Shown here piece after piece: positions 33,426 through 42,379 of a stretch of DNA of 62,924 nucleotides. Location: NCBI GenBank assembly GCA_023392285.1, contig JAEVZK010000031.1, positions 1 through 62,924 on the forward strand, read 5' to 3'. The DNA is from Armatimonadota bacterium. Lineage in GTDB: Bacteria; Armatimonadota; Fimbriimonadia; Fimbriimonadales; Fimbriimonadaceae. The notes beneath the pieces are model-generated. The model did no database searches, was not told the DNA's origin, and saw only the letters and a list, made by a program, of their open reading frames with translations. Every line of letters starts with the position of its first letter. The first letter of the stretch is position 1. Made by a program: the position numbers and the translations under genes.

Positions 33426-34070
33426 ATGATCTTGACGGCACTTAGGATATTCGGACAGACGGGCCATTCTGACCCACTCAATAGCGAGAACAATATGGCA
33501 AAAACTCTGACGCGTTTTTTTCTAGTTCCGATCGTGGTTATGTTTGCTGGCGTGTGCCCGGCAGACATCATCCACGAGGTGAAGGAGAGCCGCGGTCGTA
33601 TCGGCCCATTCACGGGAATTTATCGGCTTACCACCCTAGTTAAAGGCACGGTTACGCCGGAGCCCGGTGCGACCTTGGGAATGGGTGCGACGAACGCAAC
33701 ATACAAAGTTCGGGCATCGATAGATAGGAATGGAAGTTCATTAGAATTCGATTCCATGGGGGGAGGCGAGAAGAACCAGATGCCTGGTATGGAGCTGGCC
33801 GATGGAGGCAAGACGACCTATTACAATATCGGCTCGCGAAGCTACTCATTCATCGAAAGTGGAATGCGTGGGCAATTCAGCAGTCGCCAGGGTGGGGAGC
33901 TAAATCCGGCCGCATTTGGATTTGAGTGCGGCCGGCCCATAGATCGCATAACGAAGATGCATCCGTTCACTGAGGTATCTCCGCTCCAATTGAAATATGA
34001 AGACGATCAACAGATATTAACGATCGACTTCGTTAATATGGGTGATGCGCTGATGATGTCGTCCTATTGA
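33426..34070 (+). CDS. Secreted protein of unknown function, N-terminal part of a split gene
   Basis: 214 residues. A hydrophobic signal segment (LTRFFLVPIVVMFAGVCPA) follows an inner Met; the start is either ATG 33426, with a -10 box six nt upstream, or the internal ATG at 33495 (MAKTLTR), which gives a normal signal peptide. The mature part is beta-rich. The frame ends at TGA (34068-34070), but the same frame continues uninterrupted to 34466, so this is the front two-thirds of a 346-codon gene. No family recognised. The first part may still be secreted. Confidence 0.6.
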   Translation: MILTALRIFGQTGHSDPLNSENNMAKTLTRFFLVPIVVMFAGVCPADIIHEVKESRGRIGPFTGIYRLTTLVKGTVTPEPGATLGMGATNATYKVRASIDRNGSSLEFDSMGGGEKNQMPGMELADGGKTTYYNIGSRSYSFIESGMRGQFSSRQGGELNPAAFGFECGRPIDRITKMHPFTEVSPLQLKYEDDQQILTIDFVNMGDALMMSSY

Positions 34071-34466
34071 CAGCAGGCGAAGGACTTTAAAGGTGGGACT
34101 AGCACCACCGTGACGGCCTGGCGGCGCAACGGCAACTCTTATTACCCGGAAAAAATTCACGATGTCGCAGTAGACCGAGAAGGTACAGAATTCACAAAAG
34201 AATATGAACTGCTCAAGGTTGTTGACAGCCCTAAGGGGGGAATCACCGTGCCACTCATTGAGGGCGCACTGATAAAAGACGACGACGCGAACATTGTTTA
34301 TTCGGTAAGGAATGGGCAACTGGTCCCAAACCCTTTATTCAACAACGCGGTTAGCGCTGAAACCACATGGCGCAGAGTAATTTTCTTAATTGCGGTTTCC
34401 GTCTTTCTTTTTTGGGTGGTTGCGCGTGCGACGGTCAGACGGGGGCGAAAGCGAGCTTCAATATAG
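34071..34466 (+). pseudogene. C-terminal remainder of the split secreted/membrane protein
   Basis: In frame with the preceding gene after its TGA: QQAKDFKGGTSTTVTAWRRN, then soluble sequence. It ends in one transmembrane helix (VIFLIAVSVFLFWVVA) and a basic RRGRKR tail, which would anchor the whole protein in the membrane. The first GTG in this part (34110) lacks a ribosome site, so independent expression is unlikely. A change of TGG (Trp) to TGA would explain the split. Without this part the protein loses its anchor. Confidence 0.6.
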
Positions 34467-34497
34467 CGCTTTGCTTCTCTTCCTCTAGTTTTTGGAC

Positions 34498-35325
34498 TCA
34501 ACCGATAGAATCGAGCTCAGACCAATCAGATTGCGGCGGCAAGGGTCGGTAGGCGACGATCTCGTGATTCTTGCTTACCAGGACGTGAGCCTTTGCATCG
34601 GGAATGGAAGTGAGCACGCGGAATCGGCCACCGTCGATCTGCAGCGCGCAACCATCGTCTATTCCAACTCCAATTCCATCCTGCTCCTGCATCATTGCGC
34701 CAAATTCTTCCAGCCTAAACGGCTCTCGCATGGTATGCGGGCAGAGGGTGAAGGGGACGAAGCCGAGGCATTCAGTGCGGGCGGTATTTCGACCCAGTCC
34801 TTCGGTGAGCGCAAAATCACTGTTCCCGAACTCCGCCCAGCAGATACAACCTGCGCTGAGACCTGACAGAACGCAACCACGATCTCTCGCCTGCTTCAAG
34901 GCGACATCGACTCCGGCAGAGCGCCAAAACTCGATCATCCTTTTGGTATTCCCGCCTCCCACGTAGATAAGATCGGCCTCTCCGATGAGCGCCTCCATTC
35001 TTGAGCGGTCGCCTCTGAACTCCCAGTCGTGAGGAGATTCGTTCCATTTGGTTTCCTGAATGATCGTCTCGATCTCTTCTCGCTGATAGCCTTGCCACAA
35101 GAAGAGCGGTTCAACGCGGCATCCGAGATTGCCATAGAATCGGGTGAATCCCTGAGTGTAGTCTCGGTCGTCGAAGCTGGCGGTGGGGATGAAGACGGCT
35201 AAGGGCTGGTCCTTGCCGGTTGCGCGGATGATCTCGCGATCGATCGGCTCGGTTTCGCCTCCTTGCATATCGCCGCCGCCGATACAAACGAATTTTCCTA
35301 CGTGGGAAGGATTGGCCATCAGCAT
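34498..35325 (-). CDS. Peptidase S51 (dipeptidase E / cyanophycinase-like)
   Basis: 275 residues. The S51 fold is shown by FVCIGGGDMQGGETEPID, the strand-loop ADLIYVGGGNTKRMI and the nucleophile elbow GLSAGCICW, where the Ser attacks. A later His in PHTMRE may complete the site. Relatives cleave N-terminal Asp dipeptides or cyanophycin side chains. PepE itself is about 230 residues, so this one carries a longer C-terminus. It is divergent from the MATE gene by about 58 bp. Substrate undetermined. Confidence 0.85.
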   Translation of the reverse strand: MLMANPSHVGKFVCIGGGDMQGGETEPIDREIIRATGKDQPLAVFIPTASFDDRDYTQGFTRFYGNLGCRVEPLFLWQGYQREEIETIIQETKWNESPHDWEFRGDRSRMEALIGEADLIYVGGGNTKRMIEFWRSAGVDVALKQARDRGCVLSGLSAGCICWAEFGNSDFALTEGLGRNTARTECLGFVPFTLCPHTMREPFRLEEFGAMMQEQDGIGVGIDDGCALQIDGGRFRVLTSIPDAKAHVLVSKNHEIVAYRPLPPQSDWSELDSIG

Positions 35326-35370
35326 AGATGCTACCAGCGCACAGTCCCGTTGCCGGGACTCCTGATTCGG

Positions 35371-35376
35371 TACGCT
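35371..35376 (+). promoter_or_regulatory. -10-like element TACGCT, leaderless-type
   Basis: TACGCT, 7 nt, TTG at 35384 (MATE gene). It fits the TANNNT-N6/7-start pattern. Confidence 0.35.
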
Positions 35377-35383
35377 TTCCAGC

Positions 35384-36817
35384 TTGGCGGTGGCAAGCTC
35401 GGAACAGATCGACTCGGCAGCTCGCGAAAATCCATCGCGAGTAGTGTGGGCTCTCGCCTGGCCGGCGGTCGCGCTGAACAGCCTTCAAGTCATCAACACC
35501 CTTCTCGACCGCTTCTTTATCGGGCATTTAGAGTCGGCCGCTTTGACCGCACAAGGAGCCTCACAAAACGTGCTGTTCCTGATGTTTTCGCTTGCGATGG
35601 CGATTGGAACGGCGGCGACTGCAATCGTTGCTCGCGCCTACGGTGCGGAAGATCGGGCTGGTTACCGGATGGGCGCGCAGCAAAGTGCCAATGTGACACT
35701 CCAGGCCGGGATCGTCCTCGCCGCGATATCCGCCTTGATTGCGCCCGCCGCTTCCAAGTTGATCTTGCCGGACGATCCTCGAAGCGTCCACCTGATGACC
35801 GAGTTTTTGCTCGCCTACTCGGCAGGGCTGCCAGCGATTTACATGATCCAAACCTTGGCGGGAGCGCTGAGAGGCATCGGTGACACGAAGAGCCCGATGG
35901 TGATTTCGGGCATTCAGATTCTGCTTCACATCATCCTGAACTTCCTGCTGATCTTCCCGAGTCGGACGTTTCTCGGGATTCACGTCCCCGGAGCAAATAT
36001 GGGTCTTACCGGGGCATCTACCGCCCTGTCGATCAGCGCGTGGATCTCGGCGCTCATCTATATTGGCTACACCGGACGAACTCCGCTTGGCACTCTTTGG
36101 CGCTTCCATTTGCCTCCGCGCAACTGGGTCGCGAGGATTCTAAAGATCGCTTTCCCGGCCGCGACCATGGCCATCCTTCGGGTGCTGTCTCTCACAGCGT
36201 TCACGCTCGTCCTCGCGTTAGTTCCGCATGGCGAGGATGCGATTGCCGGGATGAGCATCGCCTTCGCGCTCGAATCCATCATGTTCATGCCTGCTTTCGG
36301 TCTGTCCATCGCGGCTGGTGCGCTGGTGGGTCAGAGTCTTGGAATGAAGCGCTCCGATCGAGCTGAAAAGCTCGCGTGGATCGCCAGCCACTACGCCGGT
36401 CTGGTCACGGTCGTCTTGGCCCTGCCTATTTTCTTTCTCGCACATCCGATCGCCCTCTACTTGGTGGATGGCAAGGAGGCGATCGCCGGACAAGCTTCGG
36501 TGCTCCTGCGCTACCTTTGCAGCACAGAAGTCATGTTCGCTTACGCGATGGTGCTCATTGGGGCGATGCAAGGAGCCGGCGATACGGTGCGACCGATGTG
36601 GATTTCGATCATCGCGATGTGGGGCTTGCGCGTGCCCATCGCCCTGTTCGCGAGCTTGGGGGCAGGTACACATTTGCTCTCTTGGCTGGTGCTTCCTTTT
36701 GGCATGGGCTTAGGATCACTGGGAGCCTGGATTGCGATGTCGTTTACTCAGGCCATACAGGGCATGATGGCGATCATCGCCTTTCGGCAAGGCGCTTGGA
36801 AGACGAAAAAGGTCTAG
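35384..36817 (+). CDS. MATE-family efflux transporter
   Basis: 477 residues with twelve helices in two MatE halves: ALAWPAVALNSLQVINTLLDR at the start, ALRGIGDTKSPMVISG in the first half and GAMQGAGDTVRPMWIS in the equivalent place in the second. These pumps expel cationic drugs or metabolites using Na+ or H+ gradients. The start is TTG at 35384, or GTG two codons later; TACGCT stands seven nt before the TTG. The last 4 bp overlap the end of folP on the other strand. Substrate unknown. Confidence 0.92.
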   Translation: MAVASSEQIDSAARENPSRVVWALAWPAVALNSLQVINTLLDRFFIGHLESAALTAQGASQNVLFLMFSLAMAIGTAATAIVARAYGAEDRAGYRMGAQQSANVTLQAGIVLAAISALIAPAASKLILPDDPRSVHLMTEFLLAYSAGLPAIYMIQTLAGALRGIGDTKSPMVISGIQILLHIILNFLLIFPSRTFLGIHVPGANMGLTGASTALSISAWISALIYIGYTGRTPLGTLWRFHLPPRNWVARILKIAFPAATMAILRVLSLTAFTLVLALVPHGEDAIAGMSIAFALESIMFMPAFGLSIAAGALVGQSLGMKRSDRAEKLAWIASHYAGLVTVVLALPIFFLAHPIALYLVDGKEAIAGQASVLLRYLCSTEVMFAYAMVLIGAMQGAGDTVRPMWISIIAMWGLRVPIALFASLGAGTHLLSWLVLPFGMGLGSLGAWIAMSFTQAIQGMMAIIAFRQGAWKTKKV

Positions 36818-37644
36818 CTCCCTTCGGAGGCTACAACCGCCGCCAGCGTATTGATCACGCGACGCGACTCCTTCACATCATGCGCCCTTATGATGGCGGC
36901 TCCGTCGAGTTGGGCAAGAGCCTGCAAGGCTAGCGTTCCTTCCAATCGGTCTTCGCTCGGGAGCGGCTCGGACTTACCCAGCAGTCTGCCAATAAATGAC
37001 TTACGGCTGACGCCGATCAAAACCGGATATCCGCTACCGGTGAACTTGCCAAGATTCCGGAGGAGAGCAAGGTTATGCTCGACCGTCTTGCCAAAGCCGA
37101 TCCCCGGATCGATCCAGATGTTCTCTCGTCGGACACCTGCGCCTGCTACTTCCTCTGCTCGCTGAACGAGGAAACCGAAGACGTCTTCGACGACGTCCCC
37201 GTATACCGGTTGCTTCTGCATGGTTTGAGGCGTGCCCTGCATGTGCATCAGGCAAACCCTACAATTGCGCTCCGCACATAAATCTCGCATCTCAGGGTCA
37301 GACAGCGCGGTGATGTCGTTGACGATTTGCGCGCCGGCGTCGAGCGCGGCTTCAGCGACCGACGCTTTTTTGGTGTCAATCGAGATGATCGCTCCCGCTT
37401 TCGCCAGGGCGTCAACCACTGGCAATACTCGGCGGAGTTCCTCTCCAATTGGCACCTCCTCGGCACCGGGCCGGGTGGATTCTCCACCTATATCGAGGAT
37501 ATCGGCCCCGTTTTGGAGCATGGTTAATCCCGATCGCACGGCATCTTCCGCCCTGAAATGAACCCCTCCATCACTGAACGAATCTGGGGTGATGTTGAGA
37601 ATTCCCATTAACGCTGGGCGCCCGATCGGAAGCTGGAATGACAT
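36814..37644 (-). CDS. folP: Dihydropteroate synthase
   Basis: 276 residues. Condenses hydroxymethyl-dihydropterin pyrophosphate with p-aminobenzoate in folate synthesis; target of sulfonamides. GILNITPDSFSDGG near the N-terminus and GGESTRPGAEEVP are the two classical signatures. IDPGIGFGKTVEHNL and ISVSRKSFIG-like GVSRKSFIGRLL complete the barrel. Its ATG overlaps the lysC stop (TAATG), so it is translationally coupled to lysC at the end of the operon. Confidence 0.97.
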   Translation of the reverse strand: MSFQLPIGRPALMGILNITPDSFSDGGVHFRAEDAVRSGLTMLQNGADILDIGGESTRPGAEEVPIGEELRRVLPVVDALAKAGAIISIDTKKASVAEAALDAGAQIVNDITALSDPEMRDLCAERNCRVCLMHMQGTPQTMQKQPVYGDVVEDVFGFLVQRAEEVAGAGVRRENIWIDPGIGFGKTVEHNLALLRNLGKFTGSGYPVLIGVSRKSFIGRLLGKSEPLPSEDRLEGTLALQALAQLDGAAIIRAHDVKESRRVINTLAAVVASEGS

Positions 37645-38984
37645 TAGACGACAGCAGAAAGGCCAAATTGATCATGCAGCAAGCGTACAGCACGGTTCGT
37701 ATCTGCCTCCGGCACGAGTACGCTAAGCGAGAAATCGCTGTCGCTCGTCTGGAGGACCGAGATTTGATTCTCATGGAGAAGGCCAAGCACGGTGCGGAAC
37801 AGGCCCGCCTGCTGCATGTACTCATGGCCGATCACGCTCACCATCGTGCAGCCTTCAGTCAATTCGGCTCGAACCCGCTGCACGTTACTGATGCCTTCGA
37901 GCAGATCAGCCTGTGTTTCCACCGTGCGGGATTCCGAACCCAGCTGGATGATGTACATGTTGCTGCCAATCGGCACGACCAAACCATCGAGCACATCGAA
38001 CACGGTTGGGAATTGGCTGCGCGGAACGGCAAACCCGGTTCCCCCTGGCGAAAGGTTGAGCATGAAGAGATTGATCCAATTCTTCGCCATCAACTTATAG
38101 ATTCTGGACTCGAGTTGAGCACGATCTTCTTCGGGCGCACTCTTGAGATCGAACTGCAGATAGACCAGCTTGCCGGTGTGGGTCACACCAGTCAGACGGC
38201 GGCCGGGAAAGACTTCCCGCTTAACGATCTCGGTTCCCTCGTCGTCGCTGAAGGTGCTCTTCACCCAAAGCGGGATGTCGTAGTTCATGGCAATCTCAGC
38301 CGCGCGCGGATGGACAACCTTTGCCCCCAAGTGGGCAATTTCGGCGACTTCATCGTACGTCACCTTTCTCAGGGTAGGAGCTGAAGGCACGGCATCGGGA
38401 TCGGCAGTTTTCACGCCATCTACGTCGGTAAAGATCTCAACGGCTTCTGCCTTGAGGGCCGCGCCAATAGCGCTCGCGGTTGTGTCCGATCCTCCCCGTC
38501 CAAGCGTGGTCAGTTCACCGCCCGGCCCACCGTCGCCGGGGACGTAAACTCCCTGGAAGCCGCAAATGACCGGTATGAATCCATCTTTGATCGCCTTGAT
38601 GATGCTGACCGGATGGATGCTGACGATCCTCGCGTTGCCGTATACTCCGTCTGTGCGGATTCCCGCTTGGCCTCCCCGAAAGGTCTGGCCCGGAAACCCG
38701 AGAGTTTTCAGCGTGTGCGAAAAGATTACAGCCGACAAGATTTCTCCGCACGCGGCCAGAAGATCGGTCTCTCGCATGTCCGGCTCGACCTGTGGGTCGA
38801 TCTCGCGGAGCATCTGAATCAACGTGTCGGTCGCATACGGAGCTCCCTTGCGGCCAATCGCACTCACCACGACGATGGGCGCGAATCCCTGTTCCCGCGC
38901 CGAGATCACGCGCAAGGCAGAAGTGAGGCGCGCTTCGTGAGTGGCCACGCTGGTTCCGCCAAATTTCATTACCTTAATGCGCAT
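37644..38984 (-). CDS. lysC: Aspartokinase
   Basis: 446 residues. Phosphorylates aspartate, the first step toward lysine, threonine and methionine. The N-terminus MKFGGTSVATHEARLTSALR, the segment ITLGRGGSDTTASAIGAAL-like LTTLGRGGSDTTASAIG, and VKTADPDAVPSAPTLRKVTY are typical. Two ACT domains fill the last 150 residues (SVIGHEYMQQAGLFRTVLG), so it is probably feedback-regulated. Its start overlaps the preceding ACT-protein gene by 11 bp, and its stop overlaps the folP start. Homoserine dehydrogenase is encoded separately at 19053. Confidence 0.96.
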   Translation of the reverse strand: MRIKVMKFGGTSVATHEARLTSALRVISAREQGFAPIVVVSAIGRKGAPYATDTLIQMLREIDPQVEPDMRETDLLAACGEILSAVIFSHTLKTLGFPGQTFRGGQAGIRTDGVYGNARIVSIHPVSIIKAIKDGFIPVICGFQGVYVPGDGGPGGELTTLGRGGSDTTASAIGAALKAEAVEIFTDVDGVKTADPDAVPSAPTLRKVTYDEVAEIAHLGAKVVHPRAAEIAMNYDIPLWVKSTFSDDEGTEIVKREVFPGRRLTGVTHTGKLVYLQFDLKSAPEEDRAQLESRIYKLMAKNWINLFMLNLSPGGTGFAVPRSQFPTVFDVLDGLVVPIGSNMYIIQLGSESRTVETQADLLEGISNVQRVRAELTEGCTMVSVIGHEYMQQAGLFRTVLGLLHENQISVLQTSDSDFSLSVLVPEADTNRAVRLLHDQFGLSAVV

Positions 38985-39492
38985 GGGCCACCCCCATCAA
39001 TTCTTCTTCGATTCGTTCGCGAAGTTTAGGTGCTTCTTCCGCCGCCACCACCATCAGCATGCGGTCGTGCATGTCGCTGATATGATCGACTCTCACCCCG
39101 CAGGCAATCGCTTCCAACACGATGCGGGCGATCAGCCCTTCCTCGTCTCGCATGTTGACTGCGTGTACAAGCAGGATCTCTCGTTCCTTCCGAACGGAAA
39201 AATGGACACCAAGTGTTTTTAGCACTTGACTCACCATTTCGGCGCTTTCTTCCGTGACCAAAAAGGACAGTCCGGTTTGAGTCATTTTCAGGAAGTCAAG
39301 GCTAATGCCGCCATCACCTATCGCTCCTAAAACCTGGAGTCGCGAGACGGTGAGAGGCTCTTCAAGGTTGGAGACGTGTACTTGAGCGAAGCCGGTACGG
39401 GATTCGACTCGGCTGATCCCGCGACGTTTTTCGAATGCGGTTTCTAAGACTTGTAAGGAGTTGGAAAGGGGCGGCTTCACCTGCGCGTCCAT
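38974..39492 (-). CDS. ACT-domain protein coupled to aspartokinase
   Basis: 172 residues. Two ACT-like beta-alpha-beta units: about 40-105 (VSRLQVLGAIGDGGISLDFL, then GLSFLVTEESAEMVSQVL) and about 110-170 (ILLVHAVNMRDEEGLIARIV). There is no kinase domain. The two units resemble the regulatory tail of aspartokinases. The gene overlaps the lysC start by 11 bp, so the product is probably made in step with LysC. I infer an accessory amino-acid-sensing subunit or a decoupled regulatory module, but its ligand is unknown. Confidence 0.8.
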   Translation of the reverse strand: MDAQVKPPLSNSLQVLETAFEKRRGISRVESRTGFAQVHVSNLEEPLTVSRLQVLGAIGDGGISLDFLKMTQTGLSFLVTEESAEMVSQVLKTLGVHFSVRKEREILLVHAVNMRDEEGLIARIVLEAIACGVRVDHISDMHDRMLMVVAAEEAPKLRERIEEELMGVAHAH

Positions 39493-39497
39493 CCCAT

Positions 39498-41492
39498 TCA
39501 GGGTACCAGTTTGAAGATTATACGAGGCCCGAACGTCTGAACTAATTCAAGCCTTTTTGAGGCGATCGCTTCAGCCAACAAGACCTTGTACCGCCACCCC
39601 ATATCCGACATGAGTTCGGCTCTCCGTTCTGGCGCGTATGGCACCGCCGACCCTTGAAGTCCCATTGCCTGCATCCACTGAATGATCTGTGGATCGTCGG
39701 TTGGATAAATGCTCAAGTTGAGGTAGACGTAATCCAGGTTTCGCTCTCGTAGCTTCGCCACGAGATCATCGGATGTTTTCATCTGAGCATAACCGAGCTC
39801 CGTCGTGTGCCCAGGATTAGCCCAAAAATACGGGATGTCGAGGAGATAGCCGAAGACCTCGTCGTAGAGAGCGACACCTCCAGAATGAACGTGCTCGTTG
39901 AGATATTGGGCGGGCTTGTAGAACCCGATTGTTTGGCTCTGATATTCTGCCGGTGTCATCCGGCCGGTGGCCACCTGCAGCTGTTGATCGAGCCGCATCA
40001 CCTTCAGGAGATAGAAGGAGTATCCCGCCTGAATGACAACAAGGCTGGCGAGCAGCTTTCCCGCCTTTAGCCGCTCAATCGCTGCTCCTGAGAGAACGCT
40101 AAGCGGTACCCCAAGCGCGATAATATAGCGACTCTGTTGACTCAGCGCAAACCACATGATCAAGCTGAGAAGCAGAATGCCGATGACGGCATTCTCAAAT
40201 CGTCCTGCTCGTCCCGAAATTAACCAAAGCAGGAGTGCCGCGACAGGCACGATGCCGATCGCTCCGGCGGGGACCCCTTCGTTTTGGGTCGGCAGCGGGT
40301 TGATGTAACGACCTGGTTGGTAGGTCAGCCCTAAGATCGACTGCCCGATCCGTTGCGGCTCGATTTTTCCTTCGGTGTAGGAGTGGCCGACCGTCTCGGT
40401 GGCACGAGCGGCGCCAAACGTCTGCTGCTCATTTTGGTAGATCTCGGCATTGTAGGCACTCCAATTCTTCCCTCCCAATTGGCTATAGAAGAATGGATAG
40501 ACGGGATTACCGACCCAAAGCTGGTTTTTTATGTACCAGGGAGCCGCGATGAGTAGGCTTAGCCCCGCCAGGGTCGCGACGCGCTTTAGGGACCATGTCT
40601 CGGTCGGATGCTGTCTATCCTTTGGGTACCGATCGAAGACAAAGGCTGCAGTTAAGATGAGACATGAGGCGAAAATCGTCTGGAGCCCGGTGTATTTGCT
40701 GCCCGCGGCGAAGCCGAGCATCGTTGCGCCAAGCCAGATATCTTCCTTGACGCGAGAGATCACGAACTGCGCGGCAAAGAGAATGCCAAGACCTGCGAAA
40801 AGTCCATTCTGCACGTCGATATAAGCCGTTCCAGAAAGCCAGAGAACGACGGGAATCGTCGTCCAGGCTACGGACGCCCACCAAGCGGCGAGAGTGCCGA
40901 ACCGACTTCGTGTGAATCCATAAATCGAGAGAATGCCGCATACGTGGAAGCAAAGAGTAAAGGCTTTGGCCCCTGGTTCTCCTCCCCACCGCAACCCCCA
41001 GATGTACAAGTTATCGACTGAGAAGGGGAAGTTGCTGTGATGGATAAAGCTGATCGGGTGAATTTGTCCGCTTTCCAGCCAAAGCTTCGGGACGGCAAGG
41101 TGATAGGCGAGGCTATCCCACTCAAAGGTGTCGGCTGGGGCGAGCACCCCCACCAAGCTGTACAGAAGAGCCAGCGCAATTGCAGCAGGAAAAAGGAGCT
41201 GGAGGCCGGCTGGCAACTTCGGCAGCTTCCAATTCACTGGCGGAGTCCGAAAGATCCGGTAGCAGGCAGCGAGCCCGACAATCGTCCAGACGATGACCAG
41301 CCCGACAACCCGGAGGCCACCGGGAAAAAGACCGATCAGGAGGGTCAGCAACCCGATGCCTGCGAGGCCAGTCAATCCGCAGATTCCAATTCTGAGCGCC
41401 ACATCGAGGCGCAGGACGAGCGGCCTCAAAATGGAGTAGCCGAAACAAGCCGCGCCCATTGAGAATACAAGGGTGATCAGCACTCCCAGCAC
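39498..41492 (-). CDS. GT39/ArnT-like integral membrane glycosyltransferase
   Basis: 664 residues with about 12 hydrophobic helices in the first 500 and a soluble C-terminal part. The first extracytoplasmic loop has DTFEWDSLAYHLAVPKLW, resembling the acidic, polyprenyl-phosphate-sugar-binding loop of GT-C enzymes (PMT/ArnT), which glycosylate lipids or proteins outside the inner membrane. GTG at 41492 is chosen because a perfect TATAAT lies six nt upstream; a TTG two codons earlier lies inside that spacing. It heads the operon with the ACT protein (5-bp gap), lysC and folP. Acceptor unknown. Confidence 0.78.
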   Translation of the reverse strand: MLGVLITLVFSMGAACFGYSILRPLVLRLDVALRIGICGLTGLAGIGLLTLLIGLFPGGLRVVGLVIVWTIVGLAACYRIFRTPPVNWKLPKLPAGLQLLFPAAIALALLYSLVGVLAPADTFEWDSLAYHLAVPKLWLESGQIHPISFIHHSNFPFSVDNLYIWGLRWGGEPGAKAFTLCFHVCGILSIYGFTRSRFGTLAAWWASVAWTTIPVVLWLSGTAYIDVQNGLFAGLGILFAAQFVISRVKEDIWLGATMLGFAAGSKYTGLQTIFASCLILTAAFVFDRYPKDRQHPTETWSLKRVATLAGLSLLIAAPWYIKNQLWVGNPVYPFFYSQLGGKNWSAYNAEIYQNEQQTFGAARATETVGHSYTEGKIEPQRIGQSILGLTYQPGRYINPLPTQNEGVPAGAIGIVPVAALLLWLISGRAGRFENAVIGILLLSLIMWFALSQQSRYIIALGVPLSVLSGAAIERLKAGKLLASLVVIQAGYSFYLLKVMRLDQQLQVATGRMTPAEYQSQTIGFYKPAQYLNEHVHSGGVALYDEVFGYLLDIPYFWANPGHTTELGYAQMKTSDDLVAKLRERNLDYVYLNLSIYPTDDPQIIQWMQAMGLQGSAVPYAPERRAELMSDMGWRYKVLLAEAIASKRLELVQTFGPRIIFKLVP

Positions 41493-41498
41493 GGGCAA

Positions 41499-41524
41499 AT
41501 TATACGCCTTGCAGCAGGTAGCAT
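41499..41524. promoter_or_regulatory. Back-to-back leaderless-type -10 boxes
   Basis: Minus strand: TATAAT (41504-41499), 6 nt, GTG at 41492. Plus strand: TAGCAT (41519-41524), 6 nt, GTG at 41531. The start codons are only about 38 bp apart, so both promoters share their upstream DNA. Confidence 0.6.
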
Positions 41525-41530
41525 CAGCGC

Positions 41531-42316
41531 GTGGGGCGCTACTGGCAGATTTATCGCACCTTTTTTACGAGTTCATTTGCGCGAGAGCTGGAATTCAGAG
41601 CAAATTTTTTCGCAAAGGTGCTCCAAAACGCCATCTGGATCTTTTTCTTCATCATGATCCTGCTGGTGGTGTACCGAAACACGGACACCGTAGCCGGGTG
41701 GAGCCGAGGCGACGCGTTTGTACTCGCGGCAACTGTATTCGTGATGAACGCCATTGCCCAAGCGTTCTTCCTAAGCATTCAGGAGATTCCGCAACAGGTC
41801 CGGCAGGGGACGCTCGACTTCGTCATCACGAAACCGATCGATACGCAGTTCTGGATCAGCACGAGAAAATTCAACTTCGATCAGATTGGGACCCTGTTCG
41901 CCGGAGTCGTGATGATTATCCTCGGAGTGCTCACTGCGGGTCTTCATCCAGGAATTCTCGCATGGCTCTCGTACATCGTGCTGATTTTTGCCTCGCTGAC
42001 AATCTTCTACTCGTTCATTCTGATGCTGATGACCACAGGAATATGGCTGGTTCGAGTCGATAATCTTTGGGTGCTCGGTGAGTCTCTGACGCAAATTTCG
42101 CGTTATCCCATCGATATTTATGGCTCGGCCATGGCTCGATTTTTTACCTTTGCTGTGCCGCTGGCTTTTATCGCAACGATTCCCTCGAATCAGCTCCGGA
42201 GTGGATTTGACCCCAAGATGCTTTTCCTGGGAGTGCTTTGGGCGGTCATTTTTTTCACTTGCGCGCGTCTCTTCTGGCGGTTCGCGCTACGTCACTACAC
42301 GAGCGCGAGCTCTTAA
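41531..42316 (+). CDS. ABC-2 family transporter permease
   Basis: 261 residues, six hydrophobic helices. RTFFTSSFARELEFRANFF at the start, then VFVMNAIAQAFFLSIQEIP and RQGTLDFVITKPIDTQFW, match the ABC-2 permease family (DUF990-like) that pairs with an ABC ATPase for export, often of polysaccharide or lipid-linked products or drugs. Neither an ATPase gene nor its usual second permease is adjacent. The start is GTG at 41531 with TAGCAT six nt before. A strong bidirectional terminator follows the stop. Confidence 0.82.
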   Translation: MGRYWQIYRTFFTSSFARELEFRANFFAKVLQNAIWIFFFIMILLVVYRNTDTVAGWSRGDAFVLAATVFVMNAIAQAFFLSIQEIPQQVRQGTLDFVITKPIDTQFWISTRKFNFDQIGTLFAGVVMIILGVLTAGLHPGILAWLSYIVLIFASLTIFYSFILMLMTTGIWLVRVDNLWVLGESLTQISRYPIDIYGSAMARFFTFAVPLAFIATIPSNQLRSGFDPKMLFLGVLWAVIFFTCARLFWRFALRHYTSASS

Positions 42317-42327
42317 GTTTCGCAGAC

Positions 42328-42361
42328 AAAAAAATCCCCGCCCGAAAGGCGGGGACTTTTT
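42328..42361. terminator. Bidirectional intrinsic terminator
   Basis: Stem TCCCCGCC (42335-42342), loop CGAAA, GGCGGGGA (42348-42355), with an A run before and TTTTT after. It should stop transcripts from both the ABC-2 permease (+) and the secreted-protein gene (-), which converge here. Confidence 0.92.
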
Positions 42362-42379
42362 AGTGCTCGCGTCTCCTAA

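Noticed and set aside
34068..34070. Selenocysteine insertion at the in-frame TGA
   Set aside because: No convincing SECIS-type hairpin immediately after the codon; loss of a Trp codon is simpler.
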